From: Posidonia oceanica
Taxonomy: Eukaryota; Streptophyta; Magnoliopsida; Alismatales; Posidoniaceae
DNA: 64,000 bases
Assembly: GCA_037176725.1 (NCBI GenBank)
Contig: JAZBRS010000076.1
Coordinates: 117,447,001-117,511,000, forward strand
Direction of reading: 5' to 3'
A program made the position numbers and the translations under genes. The notes under the pieces were generated by a model. That model searched no databases and had not been told where the DNA came from. It was given only the letters and a program-made list of their open reading frames with translations. Of the stretch, positions 1-9,723 are shown piece after piece. Each line of letters starts with the position of its first letter. Position 1 is the first letter of the stretch.

Positions 1-591
1 ACCAGATAGTTAGGGCTATCAGCCCGCGGGGTGACAGGCCAGCGAGTCTGTTAGGCAAGAGGGGCGATTACAGGTTGGATAACTTGTAACTATGAATGCA
101 ATAGGAATACCATACTCGAAGGTGTGGCAGAGGTCCGTACACGCTCCTGTGACAGTTGGGGATGTCAGCCCGGATGCTCATGGAGATGTGATACCAGAGG
201 GCGGCCAAATAAAGATGCCCCTGGTATCGATGGAGATACCAGGAGACAGCTGAAACGCCTTTAGCATCGAAATGCAGAGTAGAGACAAAACTAACGAGTT
301 TGCCAGTCGAGTAGTTAGGGGTACCAGCCCAGACGCAGTGAGATGGATGTAAAGACTCACCGTGTGATGTGCAATGCCAGTGGGGAATGCAATGGGATAA
401 TGCAAATGCAAGGTGATAGGTTAACGGACCTATCGTCGAATAGTTAGGGATATCAGTCTGATGAGATGAGGGGGACGATACCACAGGGTAGCAAAAAAGA
501 TGCCCCTGGTATCAGGGATGATACCAGGGAACAGCCGAAGTGCCCCTGGCACTAAGATGCAAGGATGGATGGATGGATGTGAGATGATAGG
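1..591. repeat. Hairpin repeat region of element E, distal part
   Basis: Short units form stems with conserved loops. Examples are GATAG-TTAGGG-CTATC near base 5, TGACA-GTTGGGGA-TGTCA near 151-168, and a unit with stem GATAGGT/ACCTATC near 414-440. Two longer hairpins pair CCTGGTATC with GATACCAGG (220-228/235-243) and CCCTGGTATC with GATACCAGGG (504-513/520-529). Elements B and C have the same long hairpin. The array is cut at 591 by solo LTR X and resumes at 6709. The reading frames crossing it are not conserved and I do not call a gene. Confidence 0.8.
587..591. repeat. Target-site duplication, left copy (ATAGG)
   Basis: ATAGG directly precedes the TGTTGACACC start of LTR X and is repeated directly after its ACTACA end at 6709-6713. 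Joining the flanks restores a normal hairpin unit, GATAGG followed by TTGACGG. Confidence 0.93.
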
Positions 592-2079
592 TGTTGACAC
601 CCCATTTTGACGGGCTGAATCAATTGGAATCTTCTAGTGGCTTCCGGATCCAAATCTAGATCCAAACCTACACATTCCTTTTCATCCTTCTCTTCAAAAC
701 AAGCCCAAAATCAACCTAGAACCACACCTCTTTCTCAAGCCCAAAAACTACCCAAAAGCCATAGGAAAACTCATCATCCCCAACTTAGCAAACCTACCAA
801 AAATCCTTAAAATTTTTAAACCAAAACCACTCCCAAAAACCCTAGAAAACCTAGGTAAAACTACCCTTTTTCTACACCTCAAAACCCTTCCAAAACCTTC
901 CCAAATCCAAACCCAAATCCTAGGTCCAACACTAGAGACTCTAGGCTACACACTCCCTAAATTTCACCTCTTTTCTAAACCTCTAACTCCTTCTTTTATT
1001 CAAATTATCCTTCTCTCTCTCTTGGATTATTCTTTTCACTCTCCTCTCTCTCTCCTGATTATTCCCCTTCTTTTCACTCCCTTCTCTCTCTTCTTCTTGC
1101 CTGGCTATGGGACCACCTTGTGCATCTATCTCTTCTGTATTTTATTTGTATTTTTATTTTATTTTTAGCTTATTCCTTGATTTTGTAATATTTATTTTCC
1201 TTCCACTCCTCTCTTTCTTCTTTCCTCCTTTATTTCTCCCTTTTCTTCTTTCTTTTTCTTTTCTTTTCCTTTCTTCCACTAAATCTTTGAAAAACCTTTT
1301 AAACTTTAAAAAAAATGAAAGACAAATCAAAACCCTAAAAAGAAATAATTAAAAAAACTTAAACAAACAATTAAAAACAAAAATCTAACTAAATCCAACT
1401 AAAAAAGGAAACCTTGAATGCAATCTAAAAAATACAAAACTAACAAAAAGAAAATACAATAAAATCAAGCAAAAACCAAAATATAATCAAAACAAACTAA
1501 AAGTAAAAACCCTATTAAAAATAATCAAAAAACAAATCCTAAGAACAAAGAAAACAATTAAAAAACACTAAGACAAGTAATTAAGAAAAAAACTTAACTT
1601 AACAAATCTAAAAAGAAACAATTAAAGAACCTAATTAAAAAGGAAAAAGAAACAATCAAAAACTTGAAACAATCTAAAAACACTTAATTAAAAAATTTAA
1701 CAAGAAAAACTTAATTAAAAAATATTAAAAGAACTTAACAAACAAAATTAAAAACAAATCAAAGAAGACTTAAGAAAAGACTAAAATCTAAAAACCAAAA
1801 CTCATCCTAACTAATTAAAAAGCAACCCATTAAAAAATCCTAATTAAAAATCCCAACTTAACAAGAAAAACTTAATAAGAAAAACCTAACTAAAAACAAT
1901 TTAAAAACTTAACAAACATTTAAACAAAATCAAGAAACAATTTAAAGAAAACTTAAACCCTAAAAACTCAAATCAAAACTAAAACTATTTCTAACCCTAA
2001 TTAACCAATTAAAAACAACAATTAAAAACCTAATCAAAAAATCCTAACTCAAAAACAACTACTTTAAACATTTTCAAAT

Positions 2080-2360
2080 CTTTTCTTTTTTATTTTTATT
2101 TTAATTTTAATTTTATTCTCCTTCTTCTTCTTCCTTTCTTTTTCTTCCTCTCTTTCTCTTTCCTTTTTATTTTCTTTTTCCTGCTGGTCCGGCCCACCTG
2201 GCCCTTCTTCCTTTCCTTTCTTTTTTTCTTTCTTTTTTTCCTTTTCCTCCACGCAGCCCGGCCCACAGCCGCTCTCCTTCCCTCCTTCTTCTTCATCTTC
2301 TTTAGACAGCTTCCTCTTCTTCCTGCGCCAGCCAACTCCCTCCTCCTCTTCAAAATTCAA
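2080..2360 (+). promoter_or_regulatory. Pyrimidine-rich tract in LTR X, possible promoter region
   Basis: About 280 bases are almost pure C/T on the sense strand, with runs of CTTCTTCTT and CTTTCTTTTT. Equivalent tracts precede the GC-rich block in C (41070-41340), B (54130-54300) and F (20880-21500). Plant core promoters often carry CT-rich Y patches, so transcription may begin just downstream. I see no convincing TATA box, and this is an inference from position and composition. Confidence 0.35.
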
Positions 2361-2399
2361 CTTCTCCTTCCCTCTCGGTCACCTCAGCACCAGCTCACC

Positions 2400-3336
2400 T
2401 CCTTCCTCTCTCAGCTCTCTGCGGGACTTCTGGGGCATTAATTGCCAGTCTCTTCGTCAGCCGTCCTTCCTCTGCAGCAACAGCTCGCACCGGTGGGATT
2501 TCAAAATCCCAGCCCGTGCTTGTCTCCATCCCCAGCTCCTGATAAAACCCCCAGCAATCTCCTCCTTCACGGCCCTTTTTTTCGTCGTCGAAGAGAGAGA
2601 GAATCCAGAGCTGAGAGCCACCCAATTCTCCTTCTTTCCCTCTGCAAAAAACAGATCTCTTCTTCCTCTTTCATTCCACCTGATCCGGAGCATCCAACAC
2701 CCAACAAACTTCTCCCAATTCACCCCTCAATCTCACCCAGAATACCAACTTCATCACCCCTCCATTCCACAACCAAGCCATCCCCTAAGTCATCCCCAAC
2801 ACCACCTGAACCTACTCACAGCAACCCAACTTCTTCCTCCAAAAATTCCCAACTCCACATCTCACTGAACTTGCCCAACCTCCACCACCATACTCCCTGA
2901 ATCACCAACTTTCCAACCCACCTGAGCCTCTGCCATCATCACCACCACAGTCGGAGCCTTCCACCACAAACACCTGCAACCTATTCTGTCTAGAAATCAA
3001 CCCGACTTCCAATCTTCCACCACGAACCTCCACCAGCCCTCCCAAGCATCTAGACACCTTCACCAAACAACCAGGAGCTCGCCGGCACCCTCCAATTGAT
3101 TCAGAGGGCAGTGAACACCTCTCCCCACCTCCGACATCTTCTGTGTACCCAACAGAAGTCGATTCCTCCTCCGGTCGTCGAAGCTCCGCTCCAGCTGTCC
3201 AGGAAGCTCCGGAGGATCGTACTGAGTAGATTTGGACGATCGCAGCCCACCGGAGACGCCCATAGTAGCCGGACCAAGCTCGCCGACTTCTGCAGAAGGC
3301 ACCGACGTCGAGAGGACTCCTCGACTAGCAAAACAG
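2400..3336 (+). other. GC-rich exon-like block in LTR X ending in a splice-donor-like site
   Basis: Unlike the AT-rich sequence on either side, this block is GC-rich and ends ACAG|GTACTG at 3336/3337. Equivalent blocks in the other LTRs end in donor-like sites: C GTATTT at 40112, B GTAAGC at 53098, E CAG|GTAAGC at 13091, F CAG|GTAAGT at 20224 and H GTAAGC at 26557. A short open frame at 3096-3356 has a recognisable counterpart in C, but its composition is biased and coding is unproven. The likeliest reading is a 5' leader exon of the LTR transcript. Confidence 0.5.
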
Positions 3337-5195
3337 GTACTGCTCCTTCCCCCTAGGCTAGCTTTCTTTCCAGCATGCTTTTCCGGCCTTTAGAATAGGG
3401 TTTCCCCTCCTCTGCCGCCGAGTCAACGCTGCCGCGTCTTCGTCTTCTTTGGCGAGCTCCAGCTCTGATCCACCGCACCAGTTAGCAGAACTCCGTTCTG
3501 AGCATCCCCCCAGGACCGCACGAGCTCCAGGAGCATGCCGGTGCTTCCAGATCGCTTCCCCATCGCGCCGATCGTCCGGTCGACCTCCGGAAGTCCAGCA
3601 GGCCTCTGTCACCTTCTCCGGCCATCTCCGGGCAACGTCATGGCTCGCCGAGCGTCGCCCGATCTCTGGCTGTCTCTGGTGAACGCCGTCGACGCTTCCT
3701 TGCCTCCCAAGCTTCCTTCCTCTGTCGTTCCCGGCCATTGGTAGCGATCTACTACAGTGACCGCTCGCTTGTGAAATTGCTGTGCTTTTATTTCCTCTTA
3801 GTTAGCAAATTTTACCATGTATTGCATTTTCGCCTTCTATTTTTGTTTTATTGCTTTCCAGTCCTGCCATCCTTTAAGATTCATTTAAGTTTGAATTTAA
3901 ATCATATGAAATTGCATGAAAAACCTAAAAAACTGATTAATTGCTAGTTAGTCCTCCTGCCATGTTTTCCTTTAGCATTTATTTTAGTTCAGCCCCAGTA
4001 TGTTATTTTATTTGCTTTCCAGTCCTCTGCTGTTATAGTTTATTTATTTTTCTTTACATTCAGCCTAGTTATTTATTTTATTTACATTCCAGTCCATTTA
4101 CAGTTCGTTTAAGTTTCTACGCATTTATTTTCTAGTACTGCTATTTATTTTATTTACTTATTAGTCCTGCAGTAGTTCAAATACAGATTTTCTTCTTTAT
4201 TTTTTAGTCCTGTAGTTTTTTATTTTTGCATGTTAGTCCTTTAGTTGATAATCTCATTTAATGCTCTGATTTTACCTTAGTAAATTGCATTTTAATCCTG
4301 CATTTTTCTTTATTTGCTTTTTAGTCCTTTGCTCTGTTGATAAATCATTTTATTTTCAATCTTTTCTTACTACATTGCATTTCTTCCCCATAGTTTCTGA
4401 TTTTTGCACATAAGTCCTCCATTTGCATGCACAGCATCTATTTTTTAACATTTTTCCTTATAAAATTGCATTTTAGACCCTGCATGTTTTAAAATTACAC
4501 ATAGGTCCTCTACATGTTATAAAACTCATTTAAATACATACTTTTGCTTATAAAATTGCATTTTAGCCACTGCATATTTAAAAATTGCACATAGGTCCAC
4601 TAATTAATTCATAGACCATTCAAAATCACAGTTTTACCTTATAAAATTGCATTTTGACCCCTGCATGTTTCAAAATTGCATGTAAGTCCTTCACATGATT
4701 TCAAAACTTATTTAAATGCATGTTTACCTTATTAAATTGCATTTTAAACCCTGCATTTTGTAAAATTGCATTTAGACCCCCAAGTTTTCAAAAAACTTGC
4801 ATATAAGTCCTTAACTTTTCAAAATCTTTGCATTTAGGTCCTTAACTTTTTCTAAAATTGCATTTAGGTCCCTAAGTTTTCTGAAAAGTTATTCCTAGGT
4901 CCTTTTCTTGCATTTTTGCATGCATTGCACCCATGCATCTTTGCATTTGGCATTTTTGCACACACCTAAGCATTCCTAGCTCCCATTTACATGGGAGGAC
5001 TTGTTTTGCACATCCCTAGGACCTCTTTTACACTTAGATCCATTCTTCTCCCCTGTTCTGGTCCCTCTACCTTGAAGTCAGCTTATCTTTTAATCTGGCC
5101 GTCAGATCTTCTCAACCAAGCTACCTGGACAATCCTGGTGGAGCGCTCTTCCATATGGACCAAGCATTTCTCAGATCAGGCTTCAGATTTCCAAG

Positions 5196-5522
5196 GTAAG
5201 TCTTCTTAAACCCCTGCATAGCATTCATTTGCACACAATTTGCATTGCATACATTGTTTTTACTTTCTGTTTCCTCGAGCATATAGATTAAGGCCTCCTC
5301 TTCTCATCTATCAGTTCTATCTCCTCTTTTCACGTACTCTTGGCATCTTTGGGTTGTGTTTCCCCTGGATTTACTTCTGATTGCGACTTTCTTCCTCCTT
5401 TTCCACGATCTGATTGCATCGCGAACTTTTGGCAGCGTGTGAGACATGTTGTGGGACACTTTGGTGGAAAACAGTCACAGGATAGTGGTAATCCCTCCAC
5501 TTGCTTCCTTTCCCCTCTGTAG
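5196..5522 (+). other. Putative intron in LTR X
   Basis: The donor is CCAAG|GTAAGTC at 5195/5196. The acceptor is a pyrimidine run ending CTCTGTAG|GTC at 5522. B keeps both sites on the minus strand (donor at 51952, acceptor AG at 51626-51627). C keeps the donor (38342-38343), while its acceptor region is missing. The sequence just upstream of the donor, with repeated AGATC words, is among the best conserved parts of these LTRs. Splicing is inferred from the sites only. Confidence 0.45.
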
Positions 5523-5654
5523 GTCTTCACACCTACATTGCGTGGTTCCTAAATGGTGTCGGTTCTCACACATACACCGTTTGCCTCCCTTTTGCTTCTC
5601 CTGCTTTTTCCCTTTGCATCTGCATTTGCATGGCTTTATCGATGTTTTATTTCG

Positions 5655-6025
5655 CCTGCTTTGGCACTGTTTTGCGTGCCCGCTTCGCTTTTGGCACCGT
5701 TTTGCGTGCCCGCTTTGTTTTCTTGCACCGTTTTGCGTGCTGGCTTTGTTTTCTGCACTGTTTCGCGTGCCGCTTCTTTTTTCACACCGCTTTGCGTGCC
5801 TGCTTTGCTTTTTGCACTGTTTTGCCTGCTGCTTCTGTTTTTCGTACCGCTTCGCGTGCCCGCTCTGTTTTTTCACACGATTTTACGTGCCTGCTTTGTT
5901 TTTTGCAATGTTTTGCGTGCTGCTTTGTTTTCTCGCATCGTTTTGCGTGTCGATCTTGTTTTCTTGCACCGTTTCGTGTATCGCTTCCGTTTCTCACATT
6001 GTTTTGTGTGTTTTATGCTGTTTTC
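5655..6025 (+). repeat. 30-bp minisatellite in LTR X
   Basis: About twelve imperfect copies of a roughly 30-bp unit built on TTTTGCGTGCCCGCTTTG. The same unit is present in C (37815-38280), H (about 28040-28170) and, hugely expanded, in B (49925-51500). Because 30 is a multiple of three, long false reading frames cross it on both strands. Confidence 0.85.
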
Positions 6026-6087
6026 TCTTGCATGTCACCTACATTGCTTGGTTTTACCGTCGTTTTGCTTTTCCGCTTGCATTTGCA

Positions 6088-6375
6088 TATAGGGCAGTGA
6101 TGCTTACTGCCTGGAGTTCTCACAAACCAGGGTTCTCTCGGTTCGGAACACAGACAGCGTTGATGAGCGCTTAGACTGCACGTTTACTTCCTTGCATTTC
6201 ATTCCATCACTTAGAGCACGCCTTTGAGCATTTGATAGGCATTCATTGGCACTTAGGCATTCAAACCTACATTTCCCTGCGTATGCGAGCGTAAGCCTAG
6301 AAAGACCGATTCTTAGGCGTGTCAGGGGTGCCTAACACCTTCCCCGCACGTAACAGGAATCCTTGCCCAGTCTTT
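6088..6375 (+). promoter_or_regulatory. Two conserved noncoding boxes near the LTR 3' part
   Basis: Box 1 (about 6088-6170) is built on CTGGAGTTCTCAC and AACCAGGGTTC. Box 2 (about 6290-6375) has CCTAGAAAGACCGA, GGGGTGCCTAACACC, TTCCCCGCACGTAACAGG. Both recur in the same order in E (11040-11100; 10800-10885), F (15410-15480; 15225-15310), H (28245-28330; 28436-28520), C (37715-37800; 37490-37570) and B (49790-49865; 49570-49660), although much of the surrounding LTR differs. A role in RNA 3' processing, R-region function or packaging is possible but unproven. Confidence 0.7.
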
Positions 6376-6532
6376 TGGCCCGTAATGACCATATTGCCCG
6401 TATCCTAGGCATGAGTCATATCATTTGCATTTGTTTTCTTTTGCATTGCTTTGCATTGCATCTTTTGCTTGGTTTTGCATATTAATCCACGCATTTCCCT
6501 TGGTTTTCCTTGTCTCCCGATAATAGACACGG

Positions 6533-6543
6533 TGGCGACTCTG
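6533..6543 (+). other. PBS-like word inside the LTR
   Basis: TGGCGACTCTG lies about 175 bases before the true LTR end. Equivalent words occur inside the LTRs of E (10641-10649, minus), F (15062-15072, minus), H (28658-28666, and 37098-37108 in its remnant), C (37309-37319, minus) and B (49405-49415, minus). It matches the first half of the real PBS. The target duplication at 6709 shows that the LTR continues past it. Confidence 0.7.
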
Positions 6544-6708
6544 AATTGTCTTATCTTCTTCTTTTCTTATCTTTTCTCCCCTGTTTTAAGTGTTTTCGAG
6601 TTGAGCCTTCCTCCTCGGACATAGTCGCTTATAGTGAGCCTGATTTCGATCGGTTCACACGAGCTTTTGGCAGTGTGCATGGACGATCTGAACATCGGGA
6701 TTACTACA

Positions 6709-6713
6709 ATAGG
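6709..6713. repeat. Target-site duplication, right copy (ATAGG)
   Basis: Exact copy of 587-591, immediately after the ACTACA end of LTR X. Confidence 0.93.
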
Positions 6714-6810
6714 TTGACGGACCCACCGCTGAGCAGTTAGGGGTGCCATCCCGGATGATAAGTTGACGGACTTATCGCCGAGCAGTTAGGGCAACCAGCC
6801 CGATGCAAGG
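6714..6810. repeat. Hairpin repeats of element E, resumed
   Basis: These continue the array cut at 591. A GATAAGT-TGACGG-ACTTATC hairpin is followed by GCAGTTAGGG-type units with CAGCCCG tails. Confidence 0.8.
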
Positions 6811-7960
6811 AATGTAGAAAGAAAGTAAGAACCCATCGTGATAGGCATGCAATGGTCTCAGCGCAGGCATGCTTCGTGGCGTCACGAGGTGACAAACGAG
6901 GTACACGCCGGTCATCACGAACCTACCCACGCGGTGGGTGGCAAAATTTGAAAAGCACGAAGCCTCTGAGCGAGGTAGGCAAAAGTGCTCGTCCTTGGCT
7001 CCGATTTTCGAAAACAGGGAGAAGGGAAGATAAAAATATAATACAGCATGCATGTTTTGGTGGCTTTGGACTCAAAAGCAACTATGCCAAGAGGGTGCTT
7101 CTGCACTTTCTGACTCAGGAGACTCGATCCTCGAGCATCGCCATGCCGAGTTGTGGTCGGTGGCTCTCATTCTCACTCTTGGCTCAGGATGAGGCCTTAA
7201 CTTTGCAGAGTATAGCCTTTGGCTGCAGGGTAGCAGAAGCATTGGATGCAGCTTCTTAACCTCCATCTCAATTCCTCGGGGACCAGCTACTGCTTTTGAC
7301 GCTCACGGAATAGATCTTTCTTTTCTCCTCATGAGTGACTGGAGTTGCATCTAGCCTGCCAGGGAGGTGGTTGTTGTCTGCAGAGGGGATTGGAGCATGC
7401 TACTGTGCTCGGAGGGTGGGGCCAGGTCCACCTGATAATGCATCCCATGCAGTTGGCAATGTGGCACTTGAAGTTGATAGTTGAGGTGGCTTCGACGTGT
7501 GTTTGAGTCACTCCTCTCATGAGCGCCTTCTTTCTTCAACTTCTTGCTTCATTGTTCTTTTATGCCCAGCATGCATATCATGTTATCATATTTTTTCTGA
7601 CATGATCTCTATTCTTTTGGACATGCATGACTTCGCCCTCTTGGGGTAGCGGTCCCGGATGAGACATTGAGAGTTCGGCTGATCGGCGTACACCTTCAAC
7701 CTCTGCAATATGTAGACAGCCTCTGGCTATGCTCTGCTCTGCTTTGGTTCTCTCCATGTCTGGTGGACTCTCTTGATAAGGTAGATCTTGCTTCGGGGAG
7801 TTTTGAACTCAGCGAGATGTTCTATTCTACTCTCAATCTCACTATGTAGCCACATACAAGAGATGGTGCTGTTCGAGTGAGACCTACCTGGGATTGTCAT
7901 TGCTTGACATCTTCTAGGCGCTGCTGCTTGTTTGTCCAAAGCCAGGTTTCTGATTATACA
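6811..7960. other. Unassigned spacer in the 3' region of element E
   Basis: No convincing gene. Only short frames of about 60-135 codons occur, and I recognise none. The left part holds further perfect small hairpins: GTCAC-GAG-GTGAC (about 6880), CCCAC-GCG-GTGGG (about 6926) and GCCTC-TGAGC-GAGG (about 6962). The sequence is richer in G and C than its surroundings. It is not obviously shared with the corresponding parts of B and C. Confidence 0.4.
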
Positions 7961-8254
7961 AATGTTTGTGGGTTTTGTATTTTTTTAGAAAGGGGGAAGG
8001 ACAAACATGTTTTTAGGTTTTTGCATTGGTTTTGTATTTTTTATGGTTTTTGGTTTAGGAAAACATAAAAAGGAAAACCAGCAGAAAGGTGAAGAAAATA
8101 TTTTTGTGGTTTTTGATTTTCTTGATTTTTTTTTGTTTTGGGTGCTTTTGTCTTTCATAAGATGCAAGAAATGATATGTACATGCAGTAAATGACGATGC
8201 ATGATGACAGATATGTGCAAGATGATTGATATGCATGCAAAGTGATTGATATGT
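7961..8254. other. T-rich spacer in element E
   Basis: A stretch of GTTTTTG and ATTTTTTATGG words followed by AGATGCAAGAAATGATATG-type repeats. A similar T-rich segment recurs at 8626-8700, so the two probably flank one repeat block. No gene is supported. Confidence 0.5.
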
Positions 8255-8625
8255 GCAGGTGATAAGTTGACGGACTTATCGTCGAGCAGTTAGGGGTGCC
8301 GGCTCGATGATGATAGGTTAACGGACCTATCGTCGAATAGTTAGGGATATCAGCCCGAATGATAAGTTGACAGACTTATCACCGAGCAGTTAGGGGTGCC
8401 AGCTCAGATGAAAAGTTGACGGACTTATCGTCGAGCAGTTAGGGTTGCCAGCCCGGTGTACAAAAGGGGGTAGACGACATGACGGTCGTCAACCGGGCAG
8501 TTAGGACTGCCAGCCCGATGATGAGTTGACGGACCCATTGCCGGATAGTTGGGGATACCAGCTCGGATGATAAGTTGACGGACTTATCGCTGAGCAGTTA
8601 GGGCTGCCAGTCTGGATGTGCAAAA
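8255..8625. repeat. Hairpin array of element E, proximal part
   Basis: About ten paired units. Class I hairpins have loop TGACGG with different stems: GATAAGT/ACTTATC, GATAGGT/ACCTATC (loop TAACGG) and GACGAC/GTCGTC. Class II hairpins have loop AGTTAGGG-like sequence with stems such as GGCAGT/ACTGCC, GCA/TGC and ATA/TAT, and usually a CAGCCCG tail. Stem changes occur on both arms together while the loops stay fixed. Confidence 0.85.
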
Positions 8626-8769
8626 AAGGGGAATGCATGTTTTTTAAGTTTTTCAAGTGTTTTGTAATTTTTATGGGTTTTTTGACAAATGAGAAAACGC
8701 AAAAACAAAACGGCAACAAACGAAAAGACAAAACAAGAAATAAAAGAGAGGGTAAGATGGACTTATCTG

Positions 8770-9723
8770 TCAGCAACTTCGGGAGGGAGGTGCTGGGCCC
8801 ACTCCTACACCGCTGGTGCTACCCTGGCACCTCTGGCCGCGTGCTCTCCTACCCTGGCATGGCCATTCTGACCGACCTAAGAAAACGGGAGGCTCAGGAT
8901 ATGGGACGGCAAAGGGGGCTGGAGCGAATCCGATGAGGCCAGAGGGATCCATCGGGGGAGAGTTAAAGTCGAGAGCGCTACAACTGGCTCCCGAGGACTC
9001 GGCATCCTCAAAGCTTGCAAACCTAAGCGAGGGATGGCTGAGTAGACCAAAGTGCGCCGGTGCTAGTGGAGGTGTCAGGTTTGCCTCCTGCACGCTGACA
9101 CGAAGAATCCCTTGGTTAATGAGGCACTGGACGACGTCCCGCAAGGTGCGGCAGTGACCAGTCGAGTGCCCCGGGGCTCGGTGGAAACTACAAAACAAAT
9201 GAGCTCGATACCACGCTAGGAGTGGATCCGGTGGTAGACAAATCTCGAGCAGGGTCAAGAGATGAACAACCTTGGGGAAAAAGGAACCAAGAGACTCGCC
9301 CAAGGGAGTGAAGTTAGAAAGCCGGCGCTGGGCACGCTTCCCCTCTGGCTATGACTCCTGAGGAGTTGGGAGCGTAGGCGGCGCAAGGTGACTAGGGGGC
9401 ATGACCGGAAAAGGTGCCGAAGGGGCAAGGGCAGAGGGTGCAAGAGCGGATAACTGACTCTGCATGGCCTGAGCTAGGGCCTGCATTTCTTGAGCCAGCC
9501 GGGAAAGGGATTGGACCTGTTGAGCTAGGGTTGCCAAGGCAGAGGAGTGAAGGGCTGCAGGGAAGACAAATGACTCTAAGGCAGGCAAAGATGGGCTAGG
9601 CAGGGCCAACAAAGCTGGCAAGGCAGGGGAACCTGAGGAGGTAAAAGGGGATGCCTCAACATGAGGACCCAAGGCTAGACGCGAAGGGGACGAAGGTACA
9701 TCCGACAATGGACACGATGCCAC
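8770..9723 (-). pseudogene. gag: gag remnant of element E, capsid core missing
   Basis: Two minus-strand open segments are visible. The upstream one (9349-9723) is rich in Pro/Ala/Ser and ends in a Gln-rich, probably coiled-coil run (LAQEMQALAQAMQ). The downstream one (8770-9303) has the Tat/Ogre Gag signature CSFHRAPGHSTGHC followed by TLRDVVQCLI, matching the CDFHR..GHST..C motif in H (about 32035-32090) and G. In H and G these two parts are separated by roughly 400 residues, including the capsid segment with GLALKWFTSLD. That segment is absent here. No protease or polymerase follows. Probably a deletion derivative that could only move with help. Confidence 0.7.

Larger units (their letters stand above)
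592..6708 (+). mobile_element. Solo LTR X, 6,117 bp, Tat/Ogre-type giant LTR
   Basis: The LTR begins TGTTGACACC and ends ATTACTACA, with perfect 5-bp duplications (ATAGG) on both sides and no internal region, so it is a complete solo LTR. It belongs to the same family as the LTRs of C (37146-42823) and B (49285-55937), whose inverted ends match it closely. From 5' to 3' it contains an AT-rich part (700-2080), a pyrimidine tract (2080-2360), a GC-rich block ending in a donor-like site (about 2400-3336), AT-rich TGCATTT-type repeats (about 3750-4990), a conserved block ending in AAG|GTAAGT (5195), 30-bp tandem repeats, two conserved boxes and a PBS-like word (6533). Solo LTRs normally arise by recombination between the two LTRs of one element. 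Confidence 0.92.

Noticed and set aside
5446..6174. 242-codon Cys/Phe-rich frame in LTR X
   Set aside because: It is created by the 30-bp minisatellite, with overlapping open frames in other phases.
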